Assembly (NCBI GenBank): GCA_964448005.1
Contig: CAYUUW010000009.1
Span: forward strand, 1 to 40,659
Origin: CAYUUW01 sp964448005
GTDB lineage: Bacteria; Patescibacteriota; Gracilibacteria; UM-FILTER-43-11
Length of the DNA: 40,659 bases
Direction of reading: 5' to 3'
The stretch's first letter is position 1. Every line of letters begins with the position of its first letter. Under the pieces are notes generated by a model, which saw only the letters and a program-made list of their open reading frames with translations, searched no databases and was not told the DNA's origin. The translations under genes and the position numbers were made by a program. Shown piece by piece: positions 1 through 6,851 of the stretch.

Positions 1-14
1 GGTCCAGCTGGCAT

Positions 15-248
15 TCATCCGGCTTCTCCTAAGGAGATCCTAGATTGGTTCTTAGATTCCCGCATAATCACCCTCCCCCTACATTCAATTCCAGGCAAAT
101 TCTCGAAGATTCCGGATAAATTGAATTCAATATCTCCCCGAATACCTTCGCTCACGCCCTGAATTTCAGCTGTTCGCGCCTTATCTGCAACATGAAATCT
201 TAGAGGTTCAGAAGCCCTTTCTCCGTTATTTCCATGTGATGTAGGCAT
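15..248 (-). CDS. Small hypothetical protein (77 aa)
   Basis: Complete open frame of 77 codons ending in TGA at 15-17. I do not recognise the protein. It is soluble, of mixed charge, with no signal peptide or membrane segment, and a plausible alternating hydrophobic pattern in the second half (GDIEFNLSGIFENLPGI, then RGRVIM). A TATAAT hexamer lies 24 bases upstream on the same strand, in an AT-rich spacer that separates it from the divergent GIY-YIG gene, which is the main support that it is expressed. It sits at the window edge, so its operon partners cannot be seen. It could be spurious. Confidence 0.45.
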   Translation of the reverse strand: MPTSHGNNGERASEPLRFHVADKARTAEIQGVSEGIRGDIEFNLSGIFENLPGIECRGRVIMRESKNQSRISLGEAG

Positions 249-272
249 GTGCAGGGGGAAATTAATAGTTAT

Positions 273-278
273 ATTATA
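273..278 (-). promoter_or_regulatory. -10 element TATAAT for the small hypothetical gene
   Basis: Perfect TATAAT on the minus strand in an AT-rich spacer, 24 bases before the start codon at 248. No convincing -35 hexamer is seen. Confidence 0.4.
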
Positions 279-353
279 ACATAAAATTTGGAAGATAGGC
301 TAATAAAAGTCAATATTCTCCTTGCCCTTCCCAGACTTTCGCCGAAAAGACCA

Positions 354-362
354 TGCTATCAT
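354..362 (+). promoter_or_regulatory. Extended -10 promoter for the GIY-YIG gene
   Basis: TGC followed by TATCAT forms an extended -10 element about 47 bases before the ATG at 410. There is no clear -35 hexamer, as is usual for extended -10 promoters. Inference from motif only. Confidence 0.3.
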
Positions 363-409
363 CGGACCCGATAGAGTGAGCCAAAGGGAGAATCAGAAAA
401 CCAAAAGCC

Positions 410-673
410 ATGTACCACCTCTACATCCTCCGCTGCGCCGACGGCAGCCTGTACACTGGCATAGCGCTCGATCTGGAGCGAAGGATCAAAGAGCACAACC
501 ATTCCAAGGCGGGGGCCAAGTACACCCGGGCCCGAAGGCCGGTAGAGCTGGCGTATTCAAAAAAGCTCCGCAGCCGATCGTTGGCCCAGAAGGAGGAAAG
601 CCGAATCAAGCGGCTGGCGCGCAAGCAAAAATTGGCGCTCATAGGAGCAAAAGAGTATGATCCAATAAACTAA
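410..673 (+). CDS. GIY-YIG nuclease superfamily protein (UPF0213/YhbQ-like)
   Basis: 87-residue stand-alone GIY-YIG domain, the usual length for the small UPF0213-type members. The two signature strands are visible as YHLYILRC (2-9) and LYTGIA (14-19), followed by the arginine helix DLERRIKEHN (21-30) and the helix with the catalytic glutamate, QKEESRIKRL (60-69). Members of this fold cut or process DNA. The cellular role of the stand-alone type is poorly defined. The start at ATG 410 begins directly with the first strand, as expected. A tiny Lys-rich reading frame follows 11 bases after the stop and may be co-transcribed. Confidence 0.9.
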   Translation: MYHLYILRCADGSLYTGIALDLERRIKEHNHSKAGAKYTRARRPVELAYSKKLRSRSLAQKEESRIKRLARKQKLALIGAKEYDPIN

Positions 674-684
674 TTCTGAAAGCC

Positions 685-753
685 ATGGCCAAAGGAAAAA
701 GCACCCAAAAACGGGAAAAGAAGAAGCCGAAGAAGGAAAAGGAGAAAAAATAA
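685..753 (+). CDS. 22-residue Lys-rich peptide
   Basis: ATG at 685 opens a 22-codon frame ending in TAA at 751-753. The product begins MAKGKSTQKREKKKPKK and more than half of its residues are lysine or arginine. From memory, very short basic peptides of this form, starting MAKG or MAKGN and containing KKPKK, are annotated in several bacteria, so this may be a real nucleic-acid-associated peptide and not a chance frame. It starts 11 bases after the GIY-YIG stop. No ribosome binding site is obvious. The composition is also what a random A-rich stretch could give, hence the modest confidence. Confidence 0.4.
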   Translation: MAKGKSTQKREKKKPKKEKEKK

Positions 754-835
754 GGGGGGAGGATTCCTGCAATGGCCAGAGGGAAGCGAATGGGTTTCAA
801 AATGGACCAGGCCAATACCTCTTAATTTTACGGAC

Positions 836-1297
836 ATGAAAAAATCGATCGCCCTGCTCTTTTTAGGGATTCTGCTGGGCTCTTCTGCCGCCTTCGCCGC
901 CTCCAGGGTCTTTTCCGATGTGCCAGAGGACGCCTGGTACGCGAAAGCGGTCATCAGCCTTTCGGAAAAAGGCATCGTCAACGGCTATCCGGATGGAACC
1001 TTTGGCCCCACTGCCACTGTGAACCGAGCCGAGCTAGCCGTGATGCTGGACAGAATGCTGCATTACATCGACGCAAACCAATCCTCAACCCTAAGCATGG
1101 AGGAGGCGAAAACGATCGCCCAAAAGAGCGCCTGCATGGAAGAAGGGAACTTGACCAATGAATATTGGCACAACGAAAGCACCCAAACATGGTGGTTCGA
1201 TCTGGACGCCCAAAAGCCAGGCTGCAATCCAGCCTGCGTGGTAAATGAAGAGGGCCAAACGGCAGAGATCAATTGGATGTGCACGGGAGCTCTTTAG
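836..1297 (+). CDS. Secreted protein with one S-layer-homology (SLH) domain
   Basis: 153 residues. A signal peptide (about 1-22, KKSIALLFLGILLGSSAAFA) is followed by one SLH domain (about 26-75: VFSDVPEDAWYAKAV, GIVNGYPDGTFGP, VNRAELAVML). The second half has an acidic helix and a cysteine-containing C-terminal module (KPGCNPACVVNEEGQ, then NWMCTGAL) that I do not assign to a named family. SLH domains bind secondary cell-wall polymers, so the protein is expected to sit on the cell surface. It is much smaller than the other SLH proteins of this window, and a single SLH is probably a weak anchor alone. Its stop lies one base from the stop of the convergent VKOR gene. Confidence 0.8.
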   Translation: MKKSIALLFLGILLGSSAAFAASRVFSDVPEDAWYAKAVISLSEKGIVNGYPDGTFGPTATVNRAELAVMLDRMLHYIDANQSSTLSMEEAKTIAQKSACMEEGNLTNEYWHNESTQTWWFDLDAQKPGCNPACVVNEEGQTAEINWMCTGAL

Positions 1298-1298
1298 C

Positions 1299-1883
1299 CT
1301 AAACCGTTGCCCAGCGGAAGAGCCCGACCCAATAGAACCAGAATCTCCACAGGATCGCCCCGAGGATGATTCCGTACATCAAGAGCAAGGCGACCGTAAC
1401 GGTCCGCCTTTTCAAGAGAATCCCCCACTCCCGCAGGCCATGGTCCACCGTGTAGGCGAAGATCGGCAGGGTCATCGCCCACACCGCCATGCAATAGAGG
1501 CAAAGCGCTCCGATGCTGAACACCGCCTGGAAAAAGAGCCAGTAGACGAAAACCGTGGCCAGCCCAATGCCCACCTGCAGGCAGGCCCAGAACCATTTTT
1601 TTGGCTTAAAGCCGGAAAGCATGGCAAAGCCGACGGTGGCGACAATCGCGAAGCCCGCAATGCCCAGGAGCGGATTGGGGAAACCGAAAAGGGACGCCTG
1701 CCAGCTCTGCATCACCGAGCTGCAGCTGATGAGCGGATTGATGCTACAGGGCGGAATGTGGCCGGGGTTGGCGAGGAGGGCGATCTTCTCGACCGTGATG
1801 AGAAAGGAGAAGAAGAAGGCGACAAGACCCCCGAAAATGTAAAGGTGGGGCAGGCGCGAGGGCGCGGCTTTTGCTGCAGGCAT
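1299..1883 (-). CDS. Vitamin K epoxide reductase (VKOR) family membrane protein
   Basis: 194-residue polytopic membrane protein with the VKOR hallmarks: the loop cysteine pair C46 and C54 (PPCSINPLISCSSVM), the conserved FGFPNPLLGIAGF segment (66-78) and the redox-active CLYC (C128, C131) in a transmembrane helix. VKOR homologues re-oxidise DsbA-like thiol oxidases, driving disulphide formation outside the cytoplasm. That fits the many cysteine-containing secreted proteins nearby. No fused or adjacent DsbA/thioredoxin domain is seen. The start is placed at the ATG at 1883. An upstream in-frame start would add a 21-residue extension that looks non-native. No Shine-Dalgarno is visible. Confidence 0.88.
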   Translation of the reverse strand: MPAAKAAPSRLPHLYIFGGLVAFFFSFLITVEKIALLANPGHIPPCSINPLISCSSVMQSWQASLFGFPNPLLGIAGFAIVATVGFAMLSGFKPKKWFWACLQVGIGLATVFVYWLFFQAVFSIGALCLYCMAVWAMTLPIFAYTVDHGLREWGILLKRRTVTVALLLMYGIILGAILWRFWFYWVGLFRWATV

Positions 1884-2010
1884 GTTCGATCGGTTTGGGA
1901 ATGCGAAGCTTGCCCAAAAAGTAGCACGAAAAAAGAGTCCGGCCAAGCAACCATGCAGCCACCCAGAAAACAGTCGGATTCCTGGCGCCCTATATCATCA
2001 AAATGATACA

Positions 2011-2331
2011 ATGGCGTCCAACCTCCAATCAAATCCCATGGCAAGGCCCGAAATCAGAATCGTACCAAATTCGAAAATATCGCTTGTGATCGGAGGGGGC
2101 GGAAAAGTTGTGGGAATAGAAAATTCAACGCAGGGCAAAACAAACCGGGAGGCTCAGACCACAAGGCAAGCCGTAGAAACTGTTTTAGTGGCTGCCGCCC
2201 TTGTTCTGGGGGGAGGAGCATTGGGCCATTACGCACTCAAAACCCGGCAAGAAGATGGGAGTCCACCCACTCAGGCGATCACTGCCGACCCCAGGCAAAA
2301 GTCCGTTCCGCCGGACGGATCAGGCGAATAG
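2011..2331 (+). CDS. Small hypothetical single-pass membrane protein
   Basis: 106 residues from ATG 2011. A hydrophilic, glycine-rich N-terminus (SLVIGGGGKVVG) is followed by one hydrophobic segment at about 57-74 (VETVLVAAALVLGGGALG) and a proline-rich tail. I do not recognise it. A longer in-frame start exists at 1882 but would overlap the VKOR start. The last 60 bases overlap the 3' end of mnmA on the opposite strand, which is unusual and lowers confidence. The sequence GATACAAT directly before the ATG could be a -10 element of a nearly leaderless transcript. Confidence 0.4.
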   Translation: MASNLQSNPMARPEIRIVPNSKISLVIGGGGKVVGIENSTQGKTNREAQTTRQAVETVLVAAALVLGGGALGHYALKTRQEDGSPPTQAITADPRQKSVPPDGSGE

Positions 2332-3356
2332 AAGACGGCGAACTGACCCGCCGCCACGCCGTGGACAGGCTGCTTGAGCACGACCGTGCTTCCTTCAAGG
2401 CTGCATTCATGCATCGCCGCCCCATGCCTTATTTTTACAAACATGGGTCGGCGGTCGGCGGTCGGCGGTCGGCCGCTTTCATTGATCCAATGAACGGGGC
2501 CGACCTCGAAAGAGGATTTGTAGACCTCCTCCGGCTCATAGCCGTTCGCCAAGGTGACGATGTTTTTTTCGCCATCCTTCCCCACCACGAACCAAGGGCC
2601 GCCGCTCAGGCCCAAGCCTTGGCGCTGGCCGATGGTGTAGAACCAGAATCCGGCGTGGCGGCCGACGACCTTTCCCGTCCCCTGCTCCACAAAATCCCCG
2701 GGCTTTTCGCCCAAGTGGTGGCGAAGGAACTCGCGGAAGGGAATCTTGCCCAAAAAGCAGATCCCCTGGCTGTCCTTCCGGCTCCGGTTCGGCAGATTGT
2801 ATTTTTCGGCCAAAGCCCGCACCTCCGATTTCTTCAGGTGCCCAATAGGGAACATCGCCCGGGACAGCTGCCTTTGCGACAATTGGGCCAAGAAATAGGT
2901 CTGGTCCTTGATGGGATCCGGCGCCATCTTCAGAATGCATTCCGGCCGGCCGCCGACCGCCGAACGCGGACAGCAGATTTGCGCATAATGCCCCGTCGCC
3001 ACCTTCTGGTAGGAATCATCGATCTTATCGTAAAACTGCCCGAACTTGATCTGCTGGTTGCACAGCACATCCGGATTCGGCGTGCGGCCGGCTTTTGCCT
3101 CCGCCACGGTATAGCTCACCACTCTATCCCAGTACTCCTTCTGCATCGGAATGATCTGCAAGGGCACTCCTGCCTCGCGGCAGACGGCTTCGGCGTACTT
3201 CAGATCCTCCTCCCACGGGCACTCCCCCAAATAGGCCAATTCGTCCTCCAGCCAAATCTTGAGGTAGAAAGCCGTGACCTGATGCCCCTGCTCCAGCAAA
3301 AGCCGCAAAGCCACGGAACTGTCGACCCCGCCGGAAAGGAGCATGGCGATCTTCAT
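2271..3356 (-). CDS. mnmA: tRNA-specific 2-thiouridylase MnmA
   Basis: 361 residues, normal length. MnmA uses ATP to activate U34 of Lys, Glu and Gln tRNAs and then replaces oxygen 2 with sulphur. The PP-loop SGGVDSS is at 8-14, the catalytic cysteine C99 in TPNPDVLCN and the persulphide cysteine C200 in DSQGICFLG. HYAQI, DQTYFLAQL and the FYTIGQRQGLGLSGGPWFV stretch are family-typical. Two surface segments, about 129-138 (PRSAVGGRPE) and 295-304 (GRPPTADRRP), are encoded by GGTCGGC-type heptamer arrays that read through in frame and look like repeat intrusions. The start at 3356 gives the canonical MKIAMLLSGG beginning. Confidence 0.96.
   Translation of the reverse strand: MKIAMLLSGGVDSSVALRLLLEQGHQVTAFYLKIWLEDELAYLGECPWEEDLKYAEAVCREAGVPLQIIPMQKEYWDRVVSYTVAEAKAGRTPNPDVLCNQQIKFGQFYDKIDDSYQKVATGHYAQICCPRSAVGGRPECILKMAPDPIKDQTYFLAQLSQRQLSRAMFPIGHLKKSEVRALAEKYNLPNRSRKDSQGICFLGKIPFREFLRHHLGEKPGDFVEQGTGKVVGRHAGFWFYTIGQRQGLGLSGGPWFVVGKDGEKNIVTLANGYEPEEVYKSSFEVGPVHWINESGRPPTADRRPMFVKIRHGAAMHECSLEGSTVVLKQPVHGVAAGQFAVFYSPDPSGGTDFCLGSAVIA
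2446..2473 (+). repeat. Four perfect GGTCGGC heptamers inside mnmA
   Basis: Four exact tandem copies of the 7-mer GGTCGGC. They are translated on the minus strand as part of mnmA residues 295-304. The same heptamer family, more degenerate, recurs in opposite orientation at 2945-2972 and between genes at 17873-17900. Confidence 0.85.
2945..2972 (-). repeat. Four degenerate heptamers (GCCGACC type) inside mnmA
   Basis: Reads GCCGGCC, GCCGACC, GCCGAAC, GCGGACA on the plus strand, the complement of the GGTCGGC array at 2446-2473. The two arrays are therefore inverted with respect to each other within one gene. Encodes mnmA residues about 129-138. Confidence 0.6.
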
Positions 3357-3447
3357 GAATCGAAAGTAATCGTAAGCTAAGTCTAGGGCAAAGGCCGAAC
3401 AAAATCCAATTCTGGGAGGCGTCTGAAAAACGAGAAAGATATTGTGC

Positions 3448-3453
3448 TACAAT
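3448..3453 (+). promoter_or_regulatory. -10 element TACAAT for the antiporter gene
   Basis: TACAAT lies 21 bases before the ATG at 3474. It overlaps an upstream in-frame GTG (3444), so that GTG would precede the transcription start. AAAGGA at 3464-3469 is a plausible ribosome binding site for the ATG. Confidence 0.45.
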
Positions 3454-3473
3454 GGAGCCCCTTAAAGGAAAAA

Positions 3474-4631
3474 ATGGTCGACTTTTCGGATCTTCTCATC
3501 CTCATGGTGGTGGTGTGGACGGCGGGAAAGGTGTTCAGGATCTTCAATCTGCCGATGATCTTCGGCGAATTGATCGGGGGCATCATCGTGGGCCCGGCCC
3601 TGCTCAATCTGGTGAACGCCGACAGCGAACTGATCAAGATGATCGCGGAATTCGGAATCTTCTTCCTGATGCTGCATGCGGGGCTGGAGACGGATCCGAA
3701 AAAGCTTCTGAAATCAGGCAAAAAATCCATGCTGATCGCCTTGGGAGGCGCGCTGCTGCCTTTCGTGGGCGGATACTACGCCTCCATCCTTTTCGGCCAT
3801 CCGCCTGCCACCGCTTTTTTTGTGGGAATGGGCATTTCCATCACCGCCATCCCCATCGCCGCAAGGCTTTTCAAGGAGCACAAAATGCTCAATTCCGAAG
3901 CGGGGAACCTGACGGTGGGAGCGGCCATCATCAATGACATCTTCGCCTTCATTCTCTTCTCCATCGCCCTGAGCGTTGCGGAAAATGGGCAAGCCGAGCT
4001 GATCCCCGTTTTGATCCTCGCCCTCAAGGCCATCGCCTTTTTCGCCCTTGTGATTTACGGCGGCATGAAGATTTCGCCCTTCATGAACCGGATCATCCAT
4101 TTCAACAACAAGGGCTTCACCCTCACCCTCATCATCGCGCTGCTGATGGGGCTGATCGCGGAGAAGATCGGGCTGCATATGATCCTGGGAGCCTTTCTGG
4201 CCGGCCTCTTCATTCGCGAGGAAGTGATAGACAAGCGGACTTTCGAGAAGATCGAAGACAGGATCTACGGGCTGAGCTACAGCTTCTTCGGCCCTATCTT
4301 CTTCGCCAGCCTGGCCTTCCATTTGGATTTTTCCACCCTCAGGCAGGCGCCCGTTTTTCTTTCCGCGCTTTTCCTGGTGGCCGTGCTGGGCAAGCTGATC
4401 GGGTCCAGCGGCGCAGCCCTGCTGCTGGGCGTGGGCAAGCGCGAATCCCTGGCCATCGGCACCGCCATGAATAGCCGCGGAGCCGTAGAGCTGATTGTGG
4501 CCCTGATCGGGCTGGAAAAAGGCATCATCGACGAGGCCACCTTCTCCCTTCTTGTCTTCGTTTCCTTTGCCAGCACGGTCTTTTCCATTGTGACTTTCCA
4601 GCTTGCAGCAAAACGATTGAAGGCGGGTTAG
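3474..4631 (+). CDS. Cation:proton antiporter (CPA2/Na+-H+ exchanger family)
   Basis: 385 residues with about 12 hydrophobic segments and no cytoplasmic RCK/TrkA domain. Family features: IFNLPMIFGELIGGIIVGPALL (first third), the unwound-helix region GMGISITAIPIAARLF, the ion-binding helix GAAIINDIFAFILFS and the late conserved helix NSRGAVELIVALIG. The ion site reads Asn-Asp and not Asp-Asp, which in this superfamily usually goes with electroneutral exchange; that is an inference. The ATG at 3474 is preferred over the GTG at 3444 because of the promoter position and an AAAGGA ribosome site. Converges on the methyltransferase gene with a 37-base gap. Confidence 0.9.
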   Translation: MVDFSDLLILMVVVWTAGKVFRIFNLPMIFGELIGGIIVGPALLNLVNADSELIKMIAEFGIFFLMLHAGLETDPKKLLKSGKKSMLIALGGALLPFVGGYYASILFGHPPATAFFVGMGISITAIPIAARLFKEHKMLNSEAGNLTVGAAIINDIFAFILFSIALSVAENGQAELIPVLILALKAIAFFALVIYGGMKISPFMNRIIHFNNKGFTLTLIIALLMGLIAEKIGLHMILGAFLAGLFIREEVIDKRTFEKIEDRIYGLSYSFFGPIFFASLAFHLDFSTLRQAPVFLSALFLVAVLGKLIGSSGAALLLGVGKRESLAIGTAMNSRGAVELIVALIGLEKGIIDEATFSLLVFVSFASTVFSIVTFQLAAKRLKAG

Positions 4632-4668
4632 GATTGAGCTAGATAGATGCCCTGGACGAAAGAACGAA

Positions 4669-5814
4669 TCAAGCCAGCCGCCACCGCATTATCCGCCGCC
4701 CCACCCACTGATCCGGACGGGCGTAGAGCAGGTGGTTTTTCGGCGAATCCGGCAGCAACGGCTCGGCCACGAAGCCCAATCCAGCAATCTTCGCCAGCGC
4801 CCCCTCCAGATGGATCTCTTTGTGGTCGGATCGGAAGAAGGGCAGCGCAATCACCACCGGCCCCCGGAAATCGATGGCCTGGAGAGCCTTGAAGAAGCCC
4901 GCATACAGCGCCTCCAGCTCGCGCAGCAAAGGCGCCTGGCGCCTTTCGTCGAAAGGACGCCGCTGGGGCGGGCCCAAATAGCCCTCGCAGGCAATCGCAT
5001 CAGGCCTCTGCCCCGCCAAAGGCTGCGTGGCGTCGTGCCGGAAAAGGCTGAACTCGGCTTGGGCGCCGAAGGAAGAGGCAAGCCATTCCAGATTCTGCTG
5101 GGCTCCGGCCAAGGTTTCGGCGTTGATGTCGGACCCCAGCATGGGGCAGCCCATCAGCACCCCTTCCATCAGCAGAACCCCCCCTCCGCAGAACGGATCC
5201 CACACCAGATCGCCAGGCTTGGCTTGGGCCAGGTTGAGCAGGATCTGCGCCAGCTTGGGCGGCAGCATGCCCACTTCCATGCTGCGAAAAGGCTTTTCGT
5301 AGTCCCGACGGCTGTAGGCATCGATGTTCTGCACCGCCAGCACCCTGGCGACCAGGAATCCTTGCCCCCCTTTCGCCGCCAGCCACTCCTCCCCGCGGCT
5401 GCGGAGCCCCTTGTACTGGGCCGCCGAGAGGTTCAGGAAATCCTGGTTGGCGAAGCGGCTATTGACCCCTTCGTTTTTGAAGCGCTGCTTCAGATCAAGC
5501 AGGAGCGGTCTTAGGTTTTTTTCGGACCAGCCGTAGAGACTCAGCCCGTATTCGATCTTGCCCTCCTCCTTCGACGAGAAAATGTGGCCGAACAGGACTC
5601 TTTCCAGATCCTCCCGCTCGCATTCGCCAAGCACCTGGGCCATCTTCACGATCCCGCCCAGCCGGTCGAGATCCGTTCGATTCAGCTCGCGATCCAGCTC
5701 CAGCAAGGCAAAGCCCTCCGGGGATTCCAGAAAGACGGCCTCGGGGTAGGCCGCATGGAGCTCCGCCAAGGAAAGCTCCTGGTCCTTGCCTAGGACAAAA
5801 AGATATTTCGACAT
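4669..5814 (-). CDS. SAM-dependent RNA methyltransferase, TrmG10/Trm11-like (UPF0020)
   Basis: 381 residues. The first ~160 residues resemble a THUMP-containing N-terminal region. The middle has YEKPFRSMEVGMLPPKLAQILLNLA (172-196), typical of tRNA guanine-N2 methyltransferases, then the SAM-binding motif I DPFCGGGVLLMEG (206-218) and the acidic motif II GSDINAETLAGA. The catalytic motif, normally (D/N)PPYG, reads CEGYLGPP (276-283), a variant that keeps only the Pro-Pro. The most likely substrate is a tRNA guanosine. The start is ATG 5814 (MSKYLFVLGK); a longer frame to 5871 adds a poor extension. A TACATT -10-like hexamer lies upstream. Confidence 0.8.
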   Translation of the reverse strand: MSKYLFVLGKDQELSLAELHAAYPEAVFLESPEGFALLELDRELNRTDLDRLGGIVKMAQVLGECEREDLERVLFGHIFSSKEEGKIEYGLSLYGWSEKNLRPLLLDLKQRFKNEGVNSRFANQDFLNLSAAQYKGLRSRGEEWLAAKGGQGFLVARVLAVQNIDAYSRRDYEKPFRSMEVGMLPPKLAQILLNLAQAKPGDLVWDPFCGGGVLLMEGVLMGCPMLGSDINAETLAGAQQNLEWLASSFGAQAEFSLFRHDATQPLAGQRPDAIACEGYLGPPQRRPFDERRQAPLLRELEALYAGFFKALQAIDFRGPVVIALPFFRSDHKEIHLEGALAKIAGLGFVAEPLLPDSPKNHLLYARPDQWVGRRIMRWRLA

Positions 5815-6006
5815 ATTTGACAGGATGATTTTTTGAATGTAGAGTGATCGCCTTGCCCACCCTTGACCCATTCATTTTGGGAAAGTCGGGCTGTTTTGCG
5901 TTTCCGCCGCAAAGGTCGGAGCCAAAGGAATGTTAATCCAAATCCGCGCGGAAACCTAATGCTTCAGCCCAAGCGCAGGTAAAACCTACTTCCAATCCCC
6001 TTATCC

Positions 6007-6480
6007 ATGAGCCCCAAGGACATTTTCCATTCACTCGCCCTCTCGCTGCTGATCCTGCTGATCGGCGTGTCCAGCGGCTACGGCATAGGGCACTTCCGGG
6101 CCGCCAAAGCCTCCTTTCCGGAGATGCTGCCCATCGCCGACCTCAATCCCGGCATCGCCACGATCAAGCTGATGAAGGTGGAGGGCGGCCAGCTGAAGGG
6201 CCAAGTGGATGGGGCCAAAGCCAGGCTCGCCTACAGCAGCGAAAAAATAATGGAGCTGGATAAAGGAGAGGAATTCAGCGTGCCCTTGGCCGAGATCGAC
6301 CTGCACCTTTTCTACCTGAAGAACCAGATTCCTGAGGATGTCCACTTCATCGCCAGCGGCGGCGGAAAGTACTACTACCACGTGCTGGACAAGCGCTCCC
6401 TGGCCATCGCCCCCAAGAACCGCGTCTTCTTCCCCAGCGCCGAAGCCGCCCAAAAAGCAGGCTACCTGGAGCCAAAATGA
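6007..6480 (+). CDS. Membrane-anchored protein with Ada-type metal-binding-like C-terminal domain
   Basis: 157 residues. One N-terminal transmembrane or signal-anchor segment (about 9-30), a short unassigned extracytoplasmic region, and a C-terminal ~45 residues (FIASGGGKYYYHVLDKRSLAIAPKNRVFFPSAEAAQKAGYLEPK) matching the pattern of the small zinc-ribbon module found in Ada and in many surface proteins: GKYYY, then a basic linker, then NRVFF.S.EEA..AGY. The cysteines that bind zinc in true Ada are absent (there is an aspartate in DKRS), so metal binding is doubtful. The role is unknown. Confidence 0.65.
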   Translation: MSPKDIFHSLALSLLILLIGVSSGYGIGHFRAAKASFPEMLPIADLNPGIATIKLMKVEGGQLKGQVDGAKARLAYSSEKIMELDKGEEFSVPLAEIDLHLFYLKNQIPEDVHFIASGGGKYYYHVLDKRSLAIAPKNRVFFPSAEAAQKAGYLEPK

Positions 6481-6514
6481 ATTTGAACCAATGACCAATG
6501 ACCAATCCGCCCGC

Positions 6515-6563
6515 TTTCATCCCGAGGAATTCGAGGGATCCCTCCACTGGGGTCGGGATGAAA
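6515..6563. repeat. 11-bp inverted repeat enclosing a 12-bp palindrome
   Basis: Arms TTTCATCCCGA (6515-6525) and TCGGGATGAAA (6553-6563) are perfectly complementary. Between them GAGGGATCCCTC (6533-6544) is itself a perfect palindrome. Could form a branched hairpin in RNA or single-stranded DNA. Confidence 0.75.
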
Positions 6564-6593
6564 ACAAAAGAGGCTCTCCATAACCCCAATAAT

Positions 6594-6615
6594 CCCTGCC
6601 TGCCGGCAGGCAGGG
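6594..6615. repeat. 22-bp perfect palindrome (CCTGCC/GGCAGG type)
   Basis: Two CTGCC units and their exact complement around a central CCGG. A shorter copy (CCTGCCGGCAGG plus CAGG) recurs at 17937-17952, also between genes and also flanked by AATAAT-type repeats. Confidence 0.8.
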
Positions 6616-6674
6616 CTCCGATACAGAGCGGGAAAAGTGGACGAAACACCCACCCCCAAAGCCACCCCCACTGG

Positions 6675-6696
6675 ATTCCGGGTCGCAGCCCGGAAT
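6675..6696. repeat. REP-like hairpin ATTCCGGG...CCCGGAAT
   Basis: Eight-base arms with a six-base loop, followed by GACA. The form (GATTCC, hairpin, GGAATGACA) is a very widespread type of bacterial extragenic palindrome. Confidence 0.65.
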
Positions 6697-6836
6697 GACA
6701 TGCAAAGAAATCCTAATCCTCGTAACACTCCCAATAATCCCAATAATCTCCAACTTCCCTATCATCCCAAAAAAGAAAAGCTTGACCTTCTCCGAAACCA
6801 AAGATAGAGTTGCGCCCAAACGCCTTCCGCTTTAAT

Positions 6837-6842
6837 TATAAT
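6837..6842 (+). promoter_or_regulatory. -10 TATAAT for the SLH-amidase gene
   Basis: Perfect TATAAT ending 9 bases before the ATG at 6852, so transcription would start within a few bases of the start codon (near-leaderless mRNA). It also rules out the alternative TTG start at 6810. No good -35 at 17 bp. Confidence 0.6.
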
Positions 6843-6851
6843 AGAGAATCC

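Larger units (their letters stand above)
6481..6851. repeat. Repeat-rich spacer of 371 bases without a gene
   Basis: No convincing coding frame. It contains, in order: tandem CCAATGA heptamers (6488-6507), an inverted repeat TTTCATCCCGA/TCGGGATGAAA (6515-6525 with 6553-6563) enclosing the palindrome GAGGGATCCCTC (6533-6544), a 22-bp perfect palindrome (6594-6615), an ATTCCGGG/CCCGGAAT hairpin (6675-6696), and CCCAATAAT repeats (about 6580-6592 and 6728-6750). These are the kinds of short extragenic repeats scattered in CPR and other genomes. The last 20 bases carry the promoter of the next gene. Confidence 0.75.

Noticed and set aside
1245..2006. Plus-strand open frame of 253 codons
   Set aside because: Opposite the VKOR gene, whose cysteine motifs are clear. 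The plus product is charged low complexity.
2361..3380. Long plus-strand open frame of 339 codons
   Set aside because: It lies opposite mnmA, which has all catalytic motifs. The plus frame is Arg/His/Leu-rich with no domain and is a codon-bias shadow.
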